Source: Bryoerythrophyllum caledonicum (Eukaryota > Streptophyta > Bryopsida > Pottiales > Pottiaceae). Taken from it: a stretch of DNA of 64,000 nucleotides. Under the pieces are notes generated by a model, which saw only the letters and a program-made list of their open reading frames with translations, ran no database searches and was not told the DNA's origin. Of this stretch, positions 46,538 to 58,291 are shown piece by piece. Made by a program: the position numbers and the translations under genes. Within the stretch, counting starts at the first letter, position 1. Every line of letters starts with the position of its first letter. Location: NCBI GenBank assembly GCA_963971425.1, contig OZ020516.1, forward strand, positions 33,654,199-33,718,198, read 5' to 3'.

Positions 46538-46832
46538 TAAGGACTCTAGACAACTCCAAACTTTTGCAAGAAGTTTCTATTGTACTATGATTCTTCATAC
46601 ATATAAAGTATATTACTATATTTTGAAGACGTCAAAAAAAATCTAGTTTGTAGTATAAAAAGCATTTTTTAACCACGTCAAAAAAATTTCACTCACTCTT
46701 AGGCAAGGGGATGAATAGAACTATTTCTTGAATTTTAAACGCTATAATCTTCCAATCAGTGCGATGGATTGCAACCAAATGAATATGGCATGTTCATATT
46801 GAAGAATTTACAATTAAAAGTCCCAAATTGTA

Positions 46833-48506
46833 CAGTGGGGTGGCATCCAAATTGGCGCCTTGTGCAATTCCAAGGATAGTGTCCATACTGCTACCAACTT
46901 TGACACCCTGCCAAGGATTGAAGAAATTGTTTTTTCCCATGGAATATTTGGAGTGGAAACATCTTTATGTTAATTACACGTGTGAAAAAAATCAAGTCCG
47001 AACGACCCACCAAAAAAATGATATTCCAAATCTACCAATAGGTGTAGTTGTGAGAAACAAACTTCAAAGGGGACAATTGTTTCACAACTTCCAACTTTGA
47101 CAGCCTCCTTAGGGCTGCAAATTTGTTATTTCATCATGGAATTTTTTTCACAAGATTTCTGTTATGTTCATAACATGTGAAAACATTTTCAAGGCCAAAA
47201 GATATATTCAAAAATAGTTATTCCAAATCTACCAACGTGTGTAACTACAATAACCAATTCAAGGACATGGTGAAAATGTTGAAATATCTTTGACACCTAA
47301 TGCTTCCTCATTGAATTTATCCATGTGACACAACGCCTAATCATAAATGCATCTAAAAAAATTCAATAACATCCAAATGTAGAAGTGTGGAGTTGTCACA
47401 TCAAGAAGAAACCACTTGCATCATACATGCATGACGAAGTTTCCTCCTTTAAATATCAATTGAGCATTATTGTGTAAACTTAAGGAAATGTTGTGTGTGA
47501 TCACTAAATGTTGGAGTAATGGTGAGAGCAAAGAGAAAGAGTGTGTTATATGTGAGTTATGGAGTGATGTGTTGCATGAGTAATTTAGTCATGCTTGCTT
47601 ATGCTTGTTGAGTGATGTGTATGTGGTTATGCTTGCTAAGTTCATAGATAATTTAGTAATGCATGCTTATGCCTACTAAATAATGGGTATGTGATTATTC
47701 CTACTAGGTTGAGTGATGTGTATGTGGTTATGCCTAATGGACCGAGTGATGTGATTGAGTGGCTGTTGTGGAATGATTAATTCTATATGAAATTGTTAAT
47801 GTTCTAAATGAGAGTTTAAGGTTTTGTTAGCCTAGAAAAAGATAGTCCAACATATTTCAGATGGCAATTTCAAATGAAATTTGTAGACGTATTATACGTA
47901 TGAGTGAGGGAGGGAGTACTCAAGTTCAAATCGCAACCACTATCAGCGGGTCCGTTAGAACAATGCACAGGTTGGTGAAAAAATTTAGAGAAGATGGAAC
48001 TTACAAGCACGAAATTTGTGGTGGAAGTCACACTATAGAACTTAGTGGTAGAGAAGTGCGTAGTATTTTGCGTTATTGAAAAAATAATCGTCGCGAGTCA
48101 GTATCAGAGATTGCTAATATATGCCCTACTCCAGTGTGGACGTACCATTCAAAGGCTCTTACGTAGAAGTGGCATTTTCAATTGAATTGCAGTCAAAAAT
48201 TAACATAAAGATGTTTCCACTCCAAAAATTCCATGGGAAAATAAAAATCTTCAATCCTTGGGAGGGTGTCAAAGTTGGTTGGTGTGAAACTTTTCTTACA
48301 CGTACCCCTTGTTGGTAAATCTTGGATATCTTTTTTTTAATAAATCTCCTCGCCTTGAAACTTGGTACACATGTTCTCAACATAAAGATGATTCTGTGTC
48401 TAAAATTTCATGGTAAAATAACAAATTTTGAGCCCTCGGGAGGGTGTCAAAGTTGGACACTATCCCTGGAATTGCACAAGGCGCCAATTTGGGTGTCACT
48501 CCACTA
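46833..48506 (+). mobile_element. Tc1/mariner-like element with long inverted termini
   Basis: Ends CAGTGGGGTGGCATCCAAAT and the inverse of CAGTGG-like TAGTGGAGTGACACCCAAAT, flanked by TA at 46831-46832 and 48507-48508. Inverted homology extends at least 150 bp, with repeats of a TTCCATGG-containing module. It holds only a short transposase N-terminus at 47861-48079. CAGTGG-like ends with TA duplication are typical of Tc1/mariner. Confidence 0.75.
47861..48079 (+). pseudogene. Tc1-type transposase N-terminal HTH remnant
   Basis: 72 codons with the bipartite helix-turn-helix style of Tc1 transposases: EICRRIIRMSEGGSTQVQIA, then VRTMHRLVKKFREDGTY, then IELSGREVRSILRY. The frame continues after a stop with NNRRESVSEIANICPTPVWT, also family-like. 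No DDE catalytic core follows, so it is truncated. Confidence 0.7.
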
Positions 48507-49039
48507 TACTTAAAAACATGATTCTCATTGCCTCTTTCAAACGGTGGCAATTTAGAACTAGTTTTTGAGCAAAATTGGACGTGGTCCTTTAGGGGTTAAA
48601 TTCCATATGGATGTGGCACCTTTCAAAGGTCTCAAACGAGGGGCTCTGACGATGTCAGCAGTACTAGCTGACAAGAATGATACGACCACCTTGAGACCTT
48701 TGAGACCTTTTGTCAAGAGCTGTAGTTGACGTGAATGTCTGAGGTCAAACCAGGATTTCGGATTACGATGCAATTACAGTAGCTTCTTCCTCCTGGACTC
48801 TGGGATTACTCATCATAATCACCCGTGCTGCTTCGCTCTGGCCGCATTTATGATGGGAGCATGCGTTGCGCGCCGGCGGCTTGGTCATCTCGCCATGAAT
48901 GGACTGCGAGTGCACACTCAGCTGCTGAGGGCCTTTTTCATCCTGGTGATGCTTCGGCGGATTGTATATCTTCCCTGCTGGTCGAGTGGGTGGTTTGTAG
49001 GAATGTGTAGTGGTGTGTGAGCGAAGAGGAGGGGTTGGA

Positions 49040-50333
49040 ATGGCGCCGCTAGGGATGGTGGGGCTGGTGCTCGCGGCGGGTCTGGCGTGGTTCCTGGCCA
49101 CAGACCCGTTGCAGGTGTCGATGGGGCGCGGCGTGGCGTCCTTCAAGTCGGAGTACATGGAACTGACGCCGTTGCGGGCTGACTTCCCTCGTGACGCGGA
49201 GAATAAGCTCCAGAGCGCGGAGATCAAGTGGCAGGGTCAGTTTTTCGGGCCCGAGAGCTTGACGTTCGACGCGCAGAGGCGCGGTCCGTACACGGGCGTA
49301 AGCGATGGCCGCGTGCTCCGCTACGACGGCCCCGAGATCGGCTGGACCACCTTCGCCTACACCTCCGCTAACAGGTTGGGTCTCGCTCGAAACCCCGAGG
49401 TTACTAGTGTGGCCTTCGCGTTATTGACGAGGGATTTGGGATGATTGTAGGTCGGAAGCGTGCGCGCCGAAGAGCCCACCGGCTCCGAATCTAGCGATGG
49501 AGCCGGTGTGCGGCCGGCCGCTGGGGCTGCGGTTCCACAAGGAAACCGGCGACCTCTGGATAGCAGATGCGTACCTGGGGATCATGAAAGTGGGGCCTGA
49601 GGGCGGGCAAGCGGAGGTGGTAGTGGACGAGATCGACGGGGTGAAGATGAAGTTCGCGAACGACCTGGACTTCGATGACGAGGGCAACCTCTACTTCACA
49701 GACAGCAGCAAGCGCTGGCACCGCAATCAGTTCATCCTGTCGCTCATGGAGGGCGATGCCACGGGGCGCTTCCTCAAGTACAACCTCGCCACCAAGCGCA
49801 CCACAGTGCTGCTCGACGGCGGCCTCCGCTTCCCGAACGGCGTGGCCCTCAGCAAGGACTACACGTTCGCGGTGTTCACAGAGTGCCGCATGGGGCGCCT
49901 GTGGCGCTACTGGCTCAAGGGTCCGCGCGCCGGCCAGCACGAGCTGTTCGCGGACCTGCCCGGGTGGCCCGACAACGTGCGCCGCAACGCCGCGGGCGAC
50001 TTCTGGGTCGCCATCCACTGCCTCCGCGTGAAGTCCGCGGAGGTGCTCAGCCACCTGCCCTGGCTGCGCACGCTGCTGGTGCGCCTGCCCGTGCCGGTCA
50101 AGGCCGTGTATGGCCTGCTCGCAGGCAAGCCCAAGGGCATGATCCTCCGCTTCGGCCCCGGCGGCGACCTCAAGGAGGTTCTGGAGGACCAGACTGGCAC
50201 CGTCGTGAAGATGGTGAGTGAGGTCGAGGAGCACGACGGGAAACTGTACCTCGGCTCCGTCCTGCTCCCGCACGTCGCCGTCTACACTCTGCCTCAAGCG
50301 CCCGAACCACCCGCTGCTACTGCGTCCGAATAA
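49040..50333 (+). CDS. Strictosidine synthase-like protein
   Basis: CDS join(49040..49374,49451..50333), 405 aa; 76-bp intron, in phase. N-terminal signal-anchor (residues ~5-25, GLVLAAGLAWFLATDPLQV), then a six-bladed beta-propeller of the SSL/adipocyte-membrane-associated type: GPESLTFD, SDGRVLRYDG, CGRPLGLRFHKETGDLWIAD, FANDLDFDDEGNLYFTDSS, GRFLKYNL, LRFPNGVALS, FTECRMGRLWRYWLKG, LPGWPDNVRRNAAGDFWVA and GKLYLGSVLLPHVAVY. Plant SSL proteins are ER/vacuole or secreted. True strictosidine synthase needs a catalytic Glu in a late blade and occurs only in alkaloid-making lineages, so that activity is not inferred. The start at 49040 is the first ATG; an in-frame upstream GTG is ignored. Very GC-rich compared with its flanks. 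Confidence 0.92.
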
Positions 50334-51297
50334 GCTTGCCATCATCCGCTTCCTTCTCGGCGTCGACGATGCGTCATCGGAGTGTACATACCACATACCT
50401 CGTAATCAATGTCCATATCAATGACTGTCTTCCTTTGCTCGATCATGTGATTGCTTGGTAGCTCGACAAGCCCTCGGATATGACAACTTCCTATTTTAAG
50501 TTGGGATATACAATAAAAAAATAGAAGCTGGATCTGAGTTCATGTAATAGTCTACTAATCAACTGAAGTTTAATGCACGTGAAATTGATACACTTATTAT
50601 TAGATGGTGAGCAGCTGAAACCGACCACCTTGTTTCCACTTTGTCTCTACTTTCAACGTAAACTAGAATGTCTCGTGCTTCACGAGATCACAGCTTGTAA
50701 TGTCCACTAATCTACCCGCAATTGAAGTCTTGTGAACATATTACTCTTTGCTTGATCCCAAGCTTATTGTTAACTGATCTAATTACAACACTGGTGCTGT
50801 TGCAGAAGTCCCCTAGTGCCTGATAATTTGACCTGCATCAGGAGTGTTAACTTAGCATCTGTACTGCTCAACATTCCTGATGTCCACCCATCTTTTTACT
50901 TCCAACATTTATCTAGTGTTGACTTAATACTGAAAATTCAAATTTAATTTAATTTTGATATCATTTTGGCAAGATTATTTAGATGTGCAGCTTTAGAAGC
51001 ACATCCTTGTTTTTAATGTTGCTTTTCGTAAGTTCATAATGAGGCCACCACATATTGTAATTTATATTGAAGCATTATCTTTATATCATTCTGGCCAATA
51101 TTATTAGACTGGTATTTCAGTGCGCTTTGTGAATAGAATTTTACCATGTGAACTCTTGTTAATTTTTCTGCACTTGCAATGCTTGGACTTGGGCGAACAC
51201 TTCTGAAATCTGTGCACATGATTCATTTCAGCAGTAAATCGGTCAGAAGGTAACCTCTAACTAATAGTGCGGATTGTTTTCACCACGCATGTAATTG
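50334..51297. other. Intergenic, AT-rich
   Basis: No ORF, RNA gene or repeat recognised after the SSL stop. Confidence 0.4.
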
Positions 51298-51657
51298 AGG
51301 TAAGCCCCCCTATAACCGACAAGTTAAGGAATGTGCATATATGGAGAGAGGAGATAATTATACTATTATTTTTCAGTGATAGCCAATAGAATTGCAATTC
51401 CAACCCAAGTGGTTTCATATTTTTCCAATGAAAGCTGAATTAGTTATGAATTTTCAAAGTGTGCAGCCATGTTTAGTGGGTGGCCAATAGTAAGTACCTC
51501 CCATAACCAACGACCCAAAAGAAAGGGTCTTGACTAATAGCAAACCTCCATTTGAAGCTCACTTGGTGGTAATGGGGTGGAAGAGGGTTGGATATACCCC
51601 AATTTTATAGGCGTTGGCTATGGATTTTTGTTGGTTATGGGGGGGGGGCTTACCTTA
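51298..51657. mobile_element. MITE, GGTAAGCCCCCC termini
   Basis: Left end GGTAAGCCCCCCTATAACC, right end the inverse (GGTTATGGGGGGGGGGCTTA). The interior shares long stretches with 61.03-61.33 kb (ATGATAGCCAATAGAATTGC-type, CCATGTTTAGTGGGTGGCC). No ORF. Confidence 0.7.
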
Positions 51658-51659
51658 GT

Positions 51660-52616
51660 TAAAGTTAGCAAGGGAAAGTTTGTCATTTACCGTGGATTCA
51701 TTTTCCCATATTTCCTGGGGACAATTTCTGTGAGGCAATCGTTGTTGTCATTACTGCACAAGGAAAAATTACATTTCAATCATTAGAGTTATTTGTAATG
51801 TCACGCAAAGATAATGTTATGTTTGACCTCTTTTCTTATCTAAATGATTGATCTTAGCTTGAAATAATTCTCCATTTTGATAAATAGCACAAAAAGGAAA
51901 AAGGCGGCTAGATTCACGATACAACATGACCTCTCCTTCTCCACACTGAAAGGCAGCTAAAAAACTTCTAACTTGAGTTCAGAGACCACCAAGCTCTTCC
52001 ACATTGAGTAGCAATTAAGAGTAATGAAAGACAACATCGTAAATCTAAAGACCGGTATCTTATTCCAACTTTGGTTGACTCCGCAAATAACTTGTGGAGC
52101 CTTTTTTATTTATTAAAGTTACATTCACTTAGAAATAAAAACGAAATTTGAATTAGCACAAAAAATTTGAATTCAAAATAAACATATATCTCGACAGATA
52201 AATTCACAATTAACAAGATCTTACTGTACTACTAATCAACCATGGGCACAAGATCTTCCTTTCCTATTTTTTGGAATAGTAAATGCAGTTTGTTTATGAA
52301 CACCATCATTAATGATTTAATTTTTTTGTAGTGTCTTACAAGAGCTCAGAATGTGATACAACTGGGTGTGGTGAATTGCCACTAGATAGATTTTTGGCCA
52401 ATTTTCTGTAACAAAAAATGATATACATATTAGAATGTAAATAAGGCTTAAAAAGAATGTATCACACTACTTTTTGATATATTGGAATTTTGCAAAGGAA
52501 ATGATAATCTCATAAGTAATCCAACATTCATTTGCTTTTACTGTATTTAATTTTCTAAGAGAAAATATATTGTCATTCAATTTAGACTATACGCAAAAAA
52601 ATACTTTCAATAGATA
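51660..52616. other. AT-rich region 3' of the LRR gene
   Basis: No ORF or repeat recognised. It may hold the 3' UTR of the long form of the minus-strand LRR gene. Confidence 0.35.
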
Positions 52617-55600
52617 TTACCGCGATAATAAATTTGCTTCTGTGAGATGACGATCATTTTTGGTAGTTTCTTGAGGCTTGTTCACACTTTTATCACCACA
52701 TGGAGGAGTTCCTATTCTGTACACCAGAAGTCAAAAGACATCATTTAATTAACGAGTGAATTCCAATATCTACTTCATGGATAGTCTTGATCTGTATAAT
52801 GTATTTGAATTATACTCCAAATTTTATCATCAATAAATTTGCAAATAAGTTTCATAAACATTTGTCTCTTGAATTTCTTTAGTGTTAACCAACCAATTCA
52901 ACTTTATCAGCCAATTATTAACACATGGAAAAAATCAAATACATTTCAATATAGAATAAGAACTAATTCAAATTTAAAGTTTTGAAAGTGAACATGATTA
53001 AATGCTATTAAAGCCTCCATTAAAACTTACGGAGGAGGCTTAGTTGTTGGAGTTGGAAATGAAAAATTCAACCTGTAAGATGCAAAGAACCAAAAGTCAA
53101 GAAGTACATCATAGCTGTTGATAAAATAAACCAGATCTAATGTCATAAAAATCAATAATTGATGTATTCAAGTTCATTCAGAATTCATCTAAAACAATTA
53201 TCATGTATTAATTGATAGTAGCAGAAAAATGAAACGGATAACTCACTGAGGTAGGCCTATGCCTGGAATGTTCGGCAAAGTGAAATTAGGAGGCATGAAC
53301 CGAGGAAAAGGGGGTAATGTCAAATTCCGAGGAAAAATAGACGAAATTGGCGGTACGTCAGGGAGTGTAAGGTTTGGAAATGTAGGAAATGTGACATTCG
53401 GGTGACTTGGAAGTGATGGCATGTCATTAGAGATGGGTGGTATGCTTGGAATGGATGGCAATGGCGGAAAGCGAGGCATGGAATGGTTTGGTGGGTTGAA
53501 TGCAGGCAATGGTGGAATTTCGGGAGTTGTAAAATTAGGCAGTGGAGGTAGTACGCTTGGAAAAGGTGGTATTGTTGCATTAGGCACAACAATCTCGGGT
53601 AAAGGTGGGAGCGGAGGTAATGAAGTCATGTTGTGAGCTACAAGTTGGGGAATGGGAGGAATGTCAAAAATACTTGAGAGGGGAGGGATGTCCGATGGAA
53701 GGGGTGGAAGATGGGGAATATGAGGTAGTAGTGGAGAAATGGATGGCAAATCCGGAGGTGGTGGTATACTTAGATTTGGAGTGGATAATGAAGGAGTTTG
53801 AGGTGCCGTCACATTAGGTGGTGCAACCTGAGGAAAAGGTGGAAGGGTAGGCAAGGTGAAGTTAGGAAGGCTCAAGGGTGGGAGTGGAGGAAGACTCACA
53901 CCGGGTATTGAGGGAGAAGTCACACCGGGTATCGGGGGAAGACTCACACCGGGTGTCGGGGGAAGACTCACACCGGGTATTGAGGGAGAAGTCACACCGG
54001 GTATTGAGGGAGAAGTCACACCGGGTGTCGGGGGCAGACTCACACCGGGTATTGAGGGAGAAGTCACACCGGGTGTCGGGGGAAGACTCACACCGGGTAA
54101 TGAGGGAAGACTCACACCGGGTGTTGGAGGAAGAAGCCCAACACCGGGAATTGGAGGAAGGCTAACACTGGGAGTTGAAGGAAGGGTAATGCTTGAAATC
54201 GGAGGTACAAGAGGCCTGGTAAAATTGGGTGCAACTCTTTGTAATGGGAATCCTGGAAACTCAGGGTTGTCAGATGGAAGGGGTGGAAGTGCCGGGAATG
54301 ACAAATTCCTGCACATTATTTAAACATTGTAATTAGAGATTGAAATTACTCATTCATGTGTAAAAACTAATAAGGTTCAAACATCTAGTATTTCTAACAC
54401 TTCTAGAAACACATCTTAGAGAAATATATCTACAACAAAATATAGCGATTCGAGGCTTTCATTCATAGGGTTTGAATTACATGCATATTTTCTTTTGTAC
54501 GTAATCAGATTTAGTCATGATATTCTAAATAAAAGAGGGTAAAGTTAGCAGAACGCACACTTCTGGAAGCGGTGGCAAAGTGGGCAATGCACCAGGAGGA
54601 AGTGAAAGATTTCTGCAGAACCACCGGTTTCATCAAATGTAAGATTTATGCGCTGGTTGAAACTTTCTCACATTCATACTATAGTTATGACTGTGTTGGT
54701 TGAATTTACAAGTTAAAACATCACAAACAATTGACTCCACTAAAAACTTACGGAAATGGGGGTGCTGTTGAGAGGTTCCTGTAACACCAAAATAGTACAG
54801 ATTAGTAAATTAGTGATTTTCATTCATTTCAACATCTGAAAATCATGCTCAAATCGTACGGAAATTAAAATGTTACGATTAATAAATTGTTGAATCTGGT
54901 ACCATTTATAAGACACCATCTGAAAAGAATAGTACCGGTAGCACTACACAAAGGTCAACTAGAAATGAATAGCTCAACCAAATCACAAATGAAGATGGGG
55001 TTTGATCGTTTAGAAGCTAGTATTTACAAAAAAGGGACTGTCCAATTCATTGTGGGCGTAATAAACCTGAAGCCACAAAATTACAAAGATTCAATGAAAT
55101 GAACAGGCATTGTGCAGTTGGAGACTACGGTATTGAAGTTTGATATTCAACAGTAAGCCCCAGGTTGCAATAAATACTCAAATTAATGATGTATTCAAAA
55201 GCTGTGAGAAGATGCAATTATTCATGAGAAAGAGCAGAATTATCACAAGAGACAAGAAAGACTTTTACTTACAAGGGAGGCTTGTCAAGAGGAAACGGTG
55301 GTGGAGAAGCCCTGCAGCACACAAACACACACGTGTAATCAGCAAGTCTCTGAAAAGTAAAGCTAATGTGCAAGAACGAACATAATGCAGACAAACTGAA
55401 GTAAACTCAAATGGATTCAATTTTGCAGAAGTTTGGTTCACAGGGCTGTTGGTAGCAAGGGTTAACATGCGTAAAGTTCCTGCTCATCACCACATCATCA
55501 AGCTTATGGACGAAGCTATCAATTTCACTCAGTTCACAATAAATTTTCACTACTGCTCCGCACTTGTACTGATCTAACTGGCAATGAGCTTGGTGTAAGA

Positions 55601-57270
55601 TTAGTGTGAGATTATTATCAATGTGAGACTCTTGTGAGTATACTGTGAGAGGGTGAGGATGAGCATACGGTAAGCTGACGTTCTGGATGACAGGGATGCC
55701 AGGCAGAGTGATATTGACAGGAGTCACCACAATGGTTGGCACCGGAACCGTCATCGTGAAATTGAACGGCAGCAGCACCGACACCGGAGCCGTCACGGTC
55801 ACCGATCCCAACGGCCCTTCAATCACCACAGTCCTGCGCACCATGAGAGTTGTATGTCAGCTCCAAGGAGAGAAAGGTGGATAATATTAATGGTTGGACT
55901 CAAGCAAACTCTTTCTTCACTCTCACGGACAACTAGAACTACTTTGGCTTGAATTTCGAGACCACCAAGCTCTTGAAGCGTAATAAATGAAAGAGCACCA
56001 AGCTCTTCTATTGATCTAATAACTCTTTAGAGTGAGGAAAGAGTAGGTGTAAGAGGGGATATCCTATTGGGTGACTTTACAAGTATGAGCTTGCATTACA
56101 GCTTAAATTCAATGTAGTAGTTAGTGCGACGCTTACGTGCTGTTGCAGCCCGGCAAGGTTCCAGTCAAGTTGTTCCCTGATAAGTTCCTGGTCACACAAG
56201 AGAAGAGCACCTCAGTACTAGTTAATAGTAGCCGACTATATTATTTGAAGTAAAGGAGGGTTGGAATGGAATATCTTACAGTACTTCGAGCTTCGGGAGA
56301 TTGAGAACCCATTGCGGGAAAGGCCCTGAAAGTCCAGGATTGTCTGACATGATCCTGCGATAATCACATCGACAAATCATGTAATGTAAGTTGCGCTAAT
56401 AAAATCAAGCAACAATCACACAGCTCTATTGTCATGGTAACAATGGATTACAGGAAGGGGTAAAGTGGGTTACAGAAATTTCAAGTTGCGAAGCCGAGAG
56501 ATGGCATTCGGAATGATGCCGGAGAACATGGTCTTTCTGATGGTCAAGTCATTCAGGAACGTGAGGTGTTTGATTTCATCCTGCATTCATTTCAGCACAT
56601 AATATTAGTGTTCATGGCCGATTGCAGCTGCATAGTAGTATTGAGAGGATGCATCCAGAGAGTGTATACAAGGCATAAGCGTACCGGAATTTGTCCCATG
56701 AAGTCGCCACCCTCCATCGACCTGCAGGAAACAGGACCATAAGAACATGATCAGCACACACATGATTGGTATCAGAGTTATGAGCTAATGTTCGATTAAC
56801 TGAGAACTATTTAGAGCTGGTTTTAAATGGAAAAAAACTGGGTGTTCCTTTATCACACTTCAGGTGACTTTACGAATAACTCTTAACTTCTGAGAGCGAA
56901 TGAAAGGAAATAGGCTCACAAGGACACAACAGAATCGCCGGCGGGGTTGCAATCCACGCCACGCCAGGAGCCGTCACACGCAGAGCTGCTGCTCAACCAC
57001 GACTGCAGCGCGCTGCTGTCCTGCAACGCCTTCTTGAACAGCAAAAGCGCGTCCTCTGCAGCCAGGCAACAATCGTATGTATCATCATCATGTGGTTTAT
57101 CTTCTTGTAACGATGGAATAACTTCTAGGCTCTAGCACTGTGTTTACATTGCCAAAAAACAGCATCGTACCTTGCGACATGTCTGCAGAGGCGATGCCCC
57201 AAAGCATTGCAGCCACCAGATAAGCCTGTCCATACACCATCGCTCGAGCGCTTGACATCCTCAAGCTCAT
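52617..57270 (-). CDS. LRR protein, long form with proline-rich tail
   Basis: Common 5' exons complement 57171..57270, 56920..57055, 56685..56721, 56474..56580, 56280..56354, 56137..56187, then 55273..55311, 54752..54778, 54559..54612, 53247..54308, 53031..53072, 52617..52716; 609 aa, every join in phase with GT-AG. It starts with a signal peptide (GQAYLVAAMLWGIASA), an LRRNT-like cap (EDALLLFKKAL, SWRGVDCNPAGDS) and about four LRRs (LSGPFPQWVLNLPKLEVL, LSGNNLTGTLP). The tail is about 430 residues of Pro-rich sequence with many NxS/T sequons (NFT, NLT, NVT) and an 8-residue PGVSLPPT/PGVTSPSI repeat. The closest known design is LRR-extensin, though SPPPP motifs are rare. A secreted wall-associated role is inferred. 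No kinase domain or membrane anchor is seen. Confidence 0.75.
53895..54150 (-). repeat. 24-bp coding tandem repeats in LRR tail
   Basis: About eleven units of 24 bp (CACACCGGGTATTGAGGGAG... on the plus strand), in frame in the long exon and giving 8-residue repeats. Two unit types (GGGGGAAGACT and GAGGGAGAAGT) alternate irregularly, pointing to recent unequal exchange. Length is likely polymorphic. Confidence 0.9.
55407..57270 (-). CDS. LRR protein, short form with Cys-containing C-terminus
   Basis: Same first six exons as the long form, then complement 55407..55833 as terminal exon; 310 aa. That exon joins in phase from the AC| end of exon 56137..56187. It encodes a Thr/Val/Pro-rich stretch (TVTAPVSVLLPFNFTMTV) and then a region with six Cys (CQLDQYKC, YCELSEIDSF, NPCYQQPCEPNFC) before TGA at 55407. 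Because the exon ends in a stop, it is mutually exclusive with the proline-rich exons unless an internal donor is used. No transcript evidence; either form could be the main product. Confidence 0.7.
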
Positions 57271-58291
57271 GAGTAAACTTCCTCTCCACTTCTGCACACA
57301 AACTGTCGAACGTTGTGAGAAAATACAACCATGTATAAACCACGCCCAAAACAGGTTAAATATTCAGTAATTATAAAACGTCACCTGGCTGATCGAAGTG
57401 GCAGGTTGCTACAATCTCCTCCGATCTGATCAGATCTAATACAAAGGCTACTACTACAGATTGAACATGACTCAAATCAACCCCTTCACCAACAGCTCCA
57501 TTCCGATGCCCGGACGTCTATCTTAAATTGTAAACACACGGCTCCATGGTGATGAGATTGTGCGCATTACCTCAGCTACCTCGCACAAAGAAATTTATGC
57601 TGTTCATCCAAGAACAGCCCCATTTCAAGTGAACAAGAAACAACCCCCAAGAACGTGACACCACCACCTAGTACCGTGAAGCTTAATTAGTCAAGAAGAG
57701 CAGAGCAAGAAGCCCATTGGATCTGTTCCTAACAACACTAAATCCCTCAACGGCCTGAAAGTTGGCCAACTATTTTCTTTTCACCATTCTGGCGGATCTT
57801 GCAGCACGTGCAATGATAAGGAAAGCTAGCAATAGAGCATGGTGAAGAAAACTTCACTGCAAGAAGCGAACGTGACCAGAGGAATTCAACCGAGTTCAGG
57901 CTTCAAATCTAGAGGGTTACCACCGAATTTAGGCACCTGAGTTCATGTTCCAACAAAGTCAGTTGTAACCTGACACACACCTCAATGTCCTGATCATCCG
58001 AACATATACGTAATTTGATTTCACATGAAGGGTATGCATAATATTACACCAGTTTTTCAGCGCGAGCATAACCCCTCCACACTCTACAGATGCGCATCAT
58101 CCAGACGTGATTGCATTCCTATACACACAATGCATCGAGGAGCCTTCTACAAAAAAAAATTCACATGCTACAGTAGCATAAACATGATGCAAAATTCGGG
58201 ATCAGGTCTACGCACCAAAGAATGTTCTCTGAAATGGTACTACATTCGAATGGTTGGACTGCATACAATCTCATCGATACTGTACAGAATA
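57271..58291. other. Promoter/spacer region
   Basis: Upstream of the LRR gene start and downstream of the Lys-rich protein gene. No ORF with family resemblance; both minus-strand genes are presumed to have UTRs here. Confidence 0.4.

Larger units (their letters stand above)
46541..48595 (+). mobile_element. piggyBac-type MITE, copy D, interrupted
   Basis: 46541-46830 matches the interior of copy A (AGTTTCTATTG...ACATATAAAG; GATTGCAACCAAAT) and 48509-48595 matches its right end, closing with TGGTCCTTTAGGGG and TTAA (48596-48599). The two halves are separated by a Tc1-type element. The left end is lost or obscured at the Harbinger-type insertion. Confidence 0.65.

Noticed and set aside
54887..55102. 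71-codon plus ORF
   Set aside because: Lies in an intron of the minus-strand LRR gene and has no motif.
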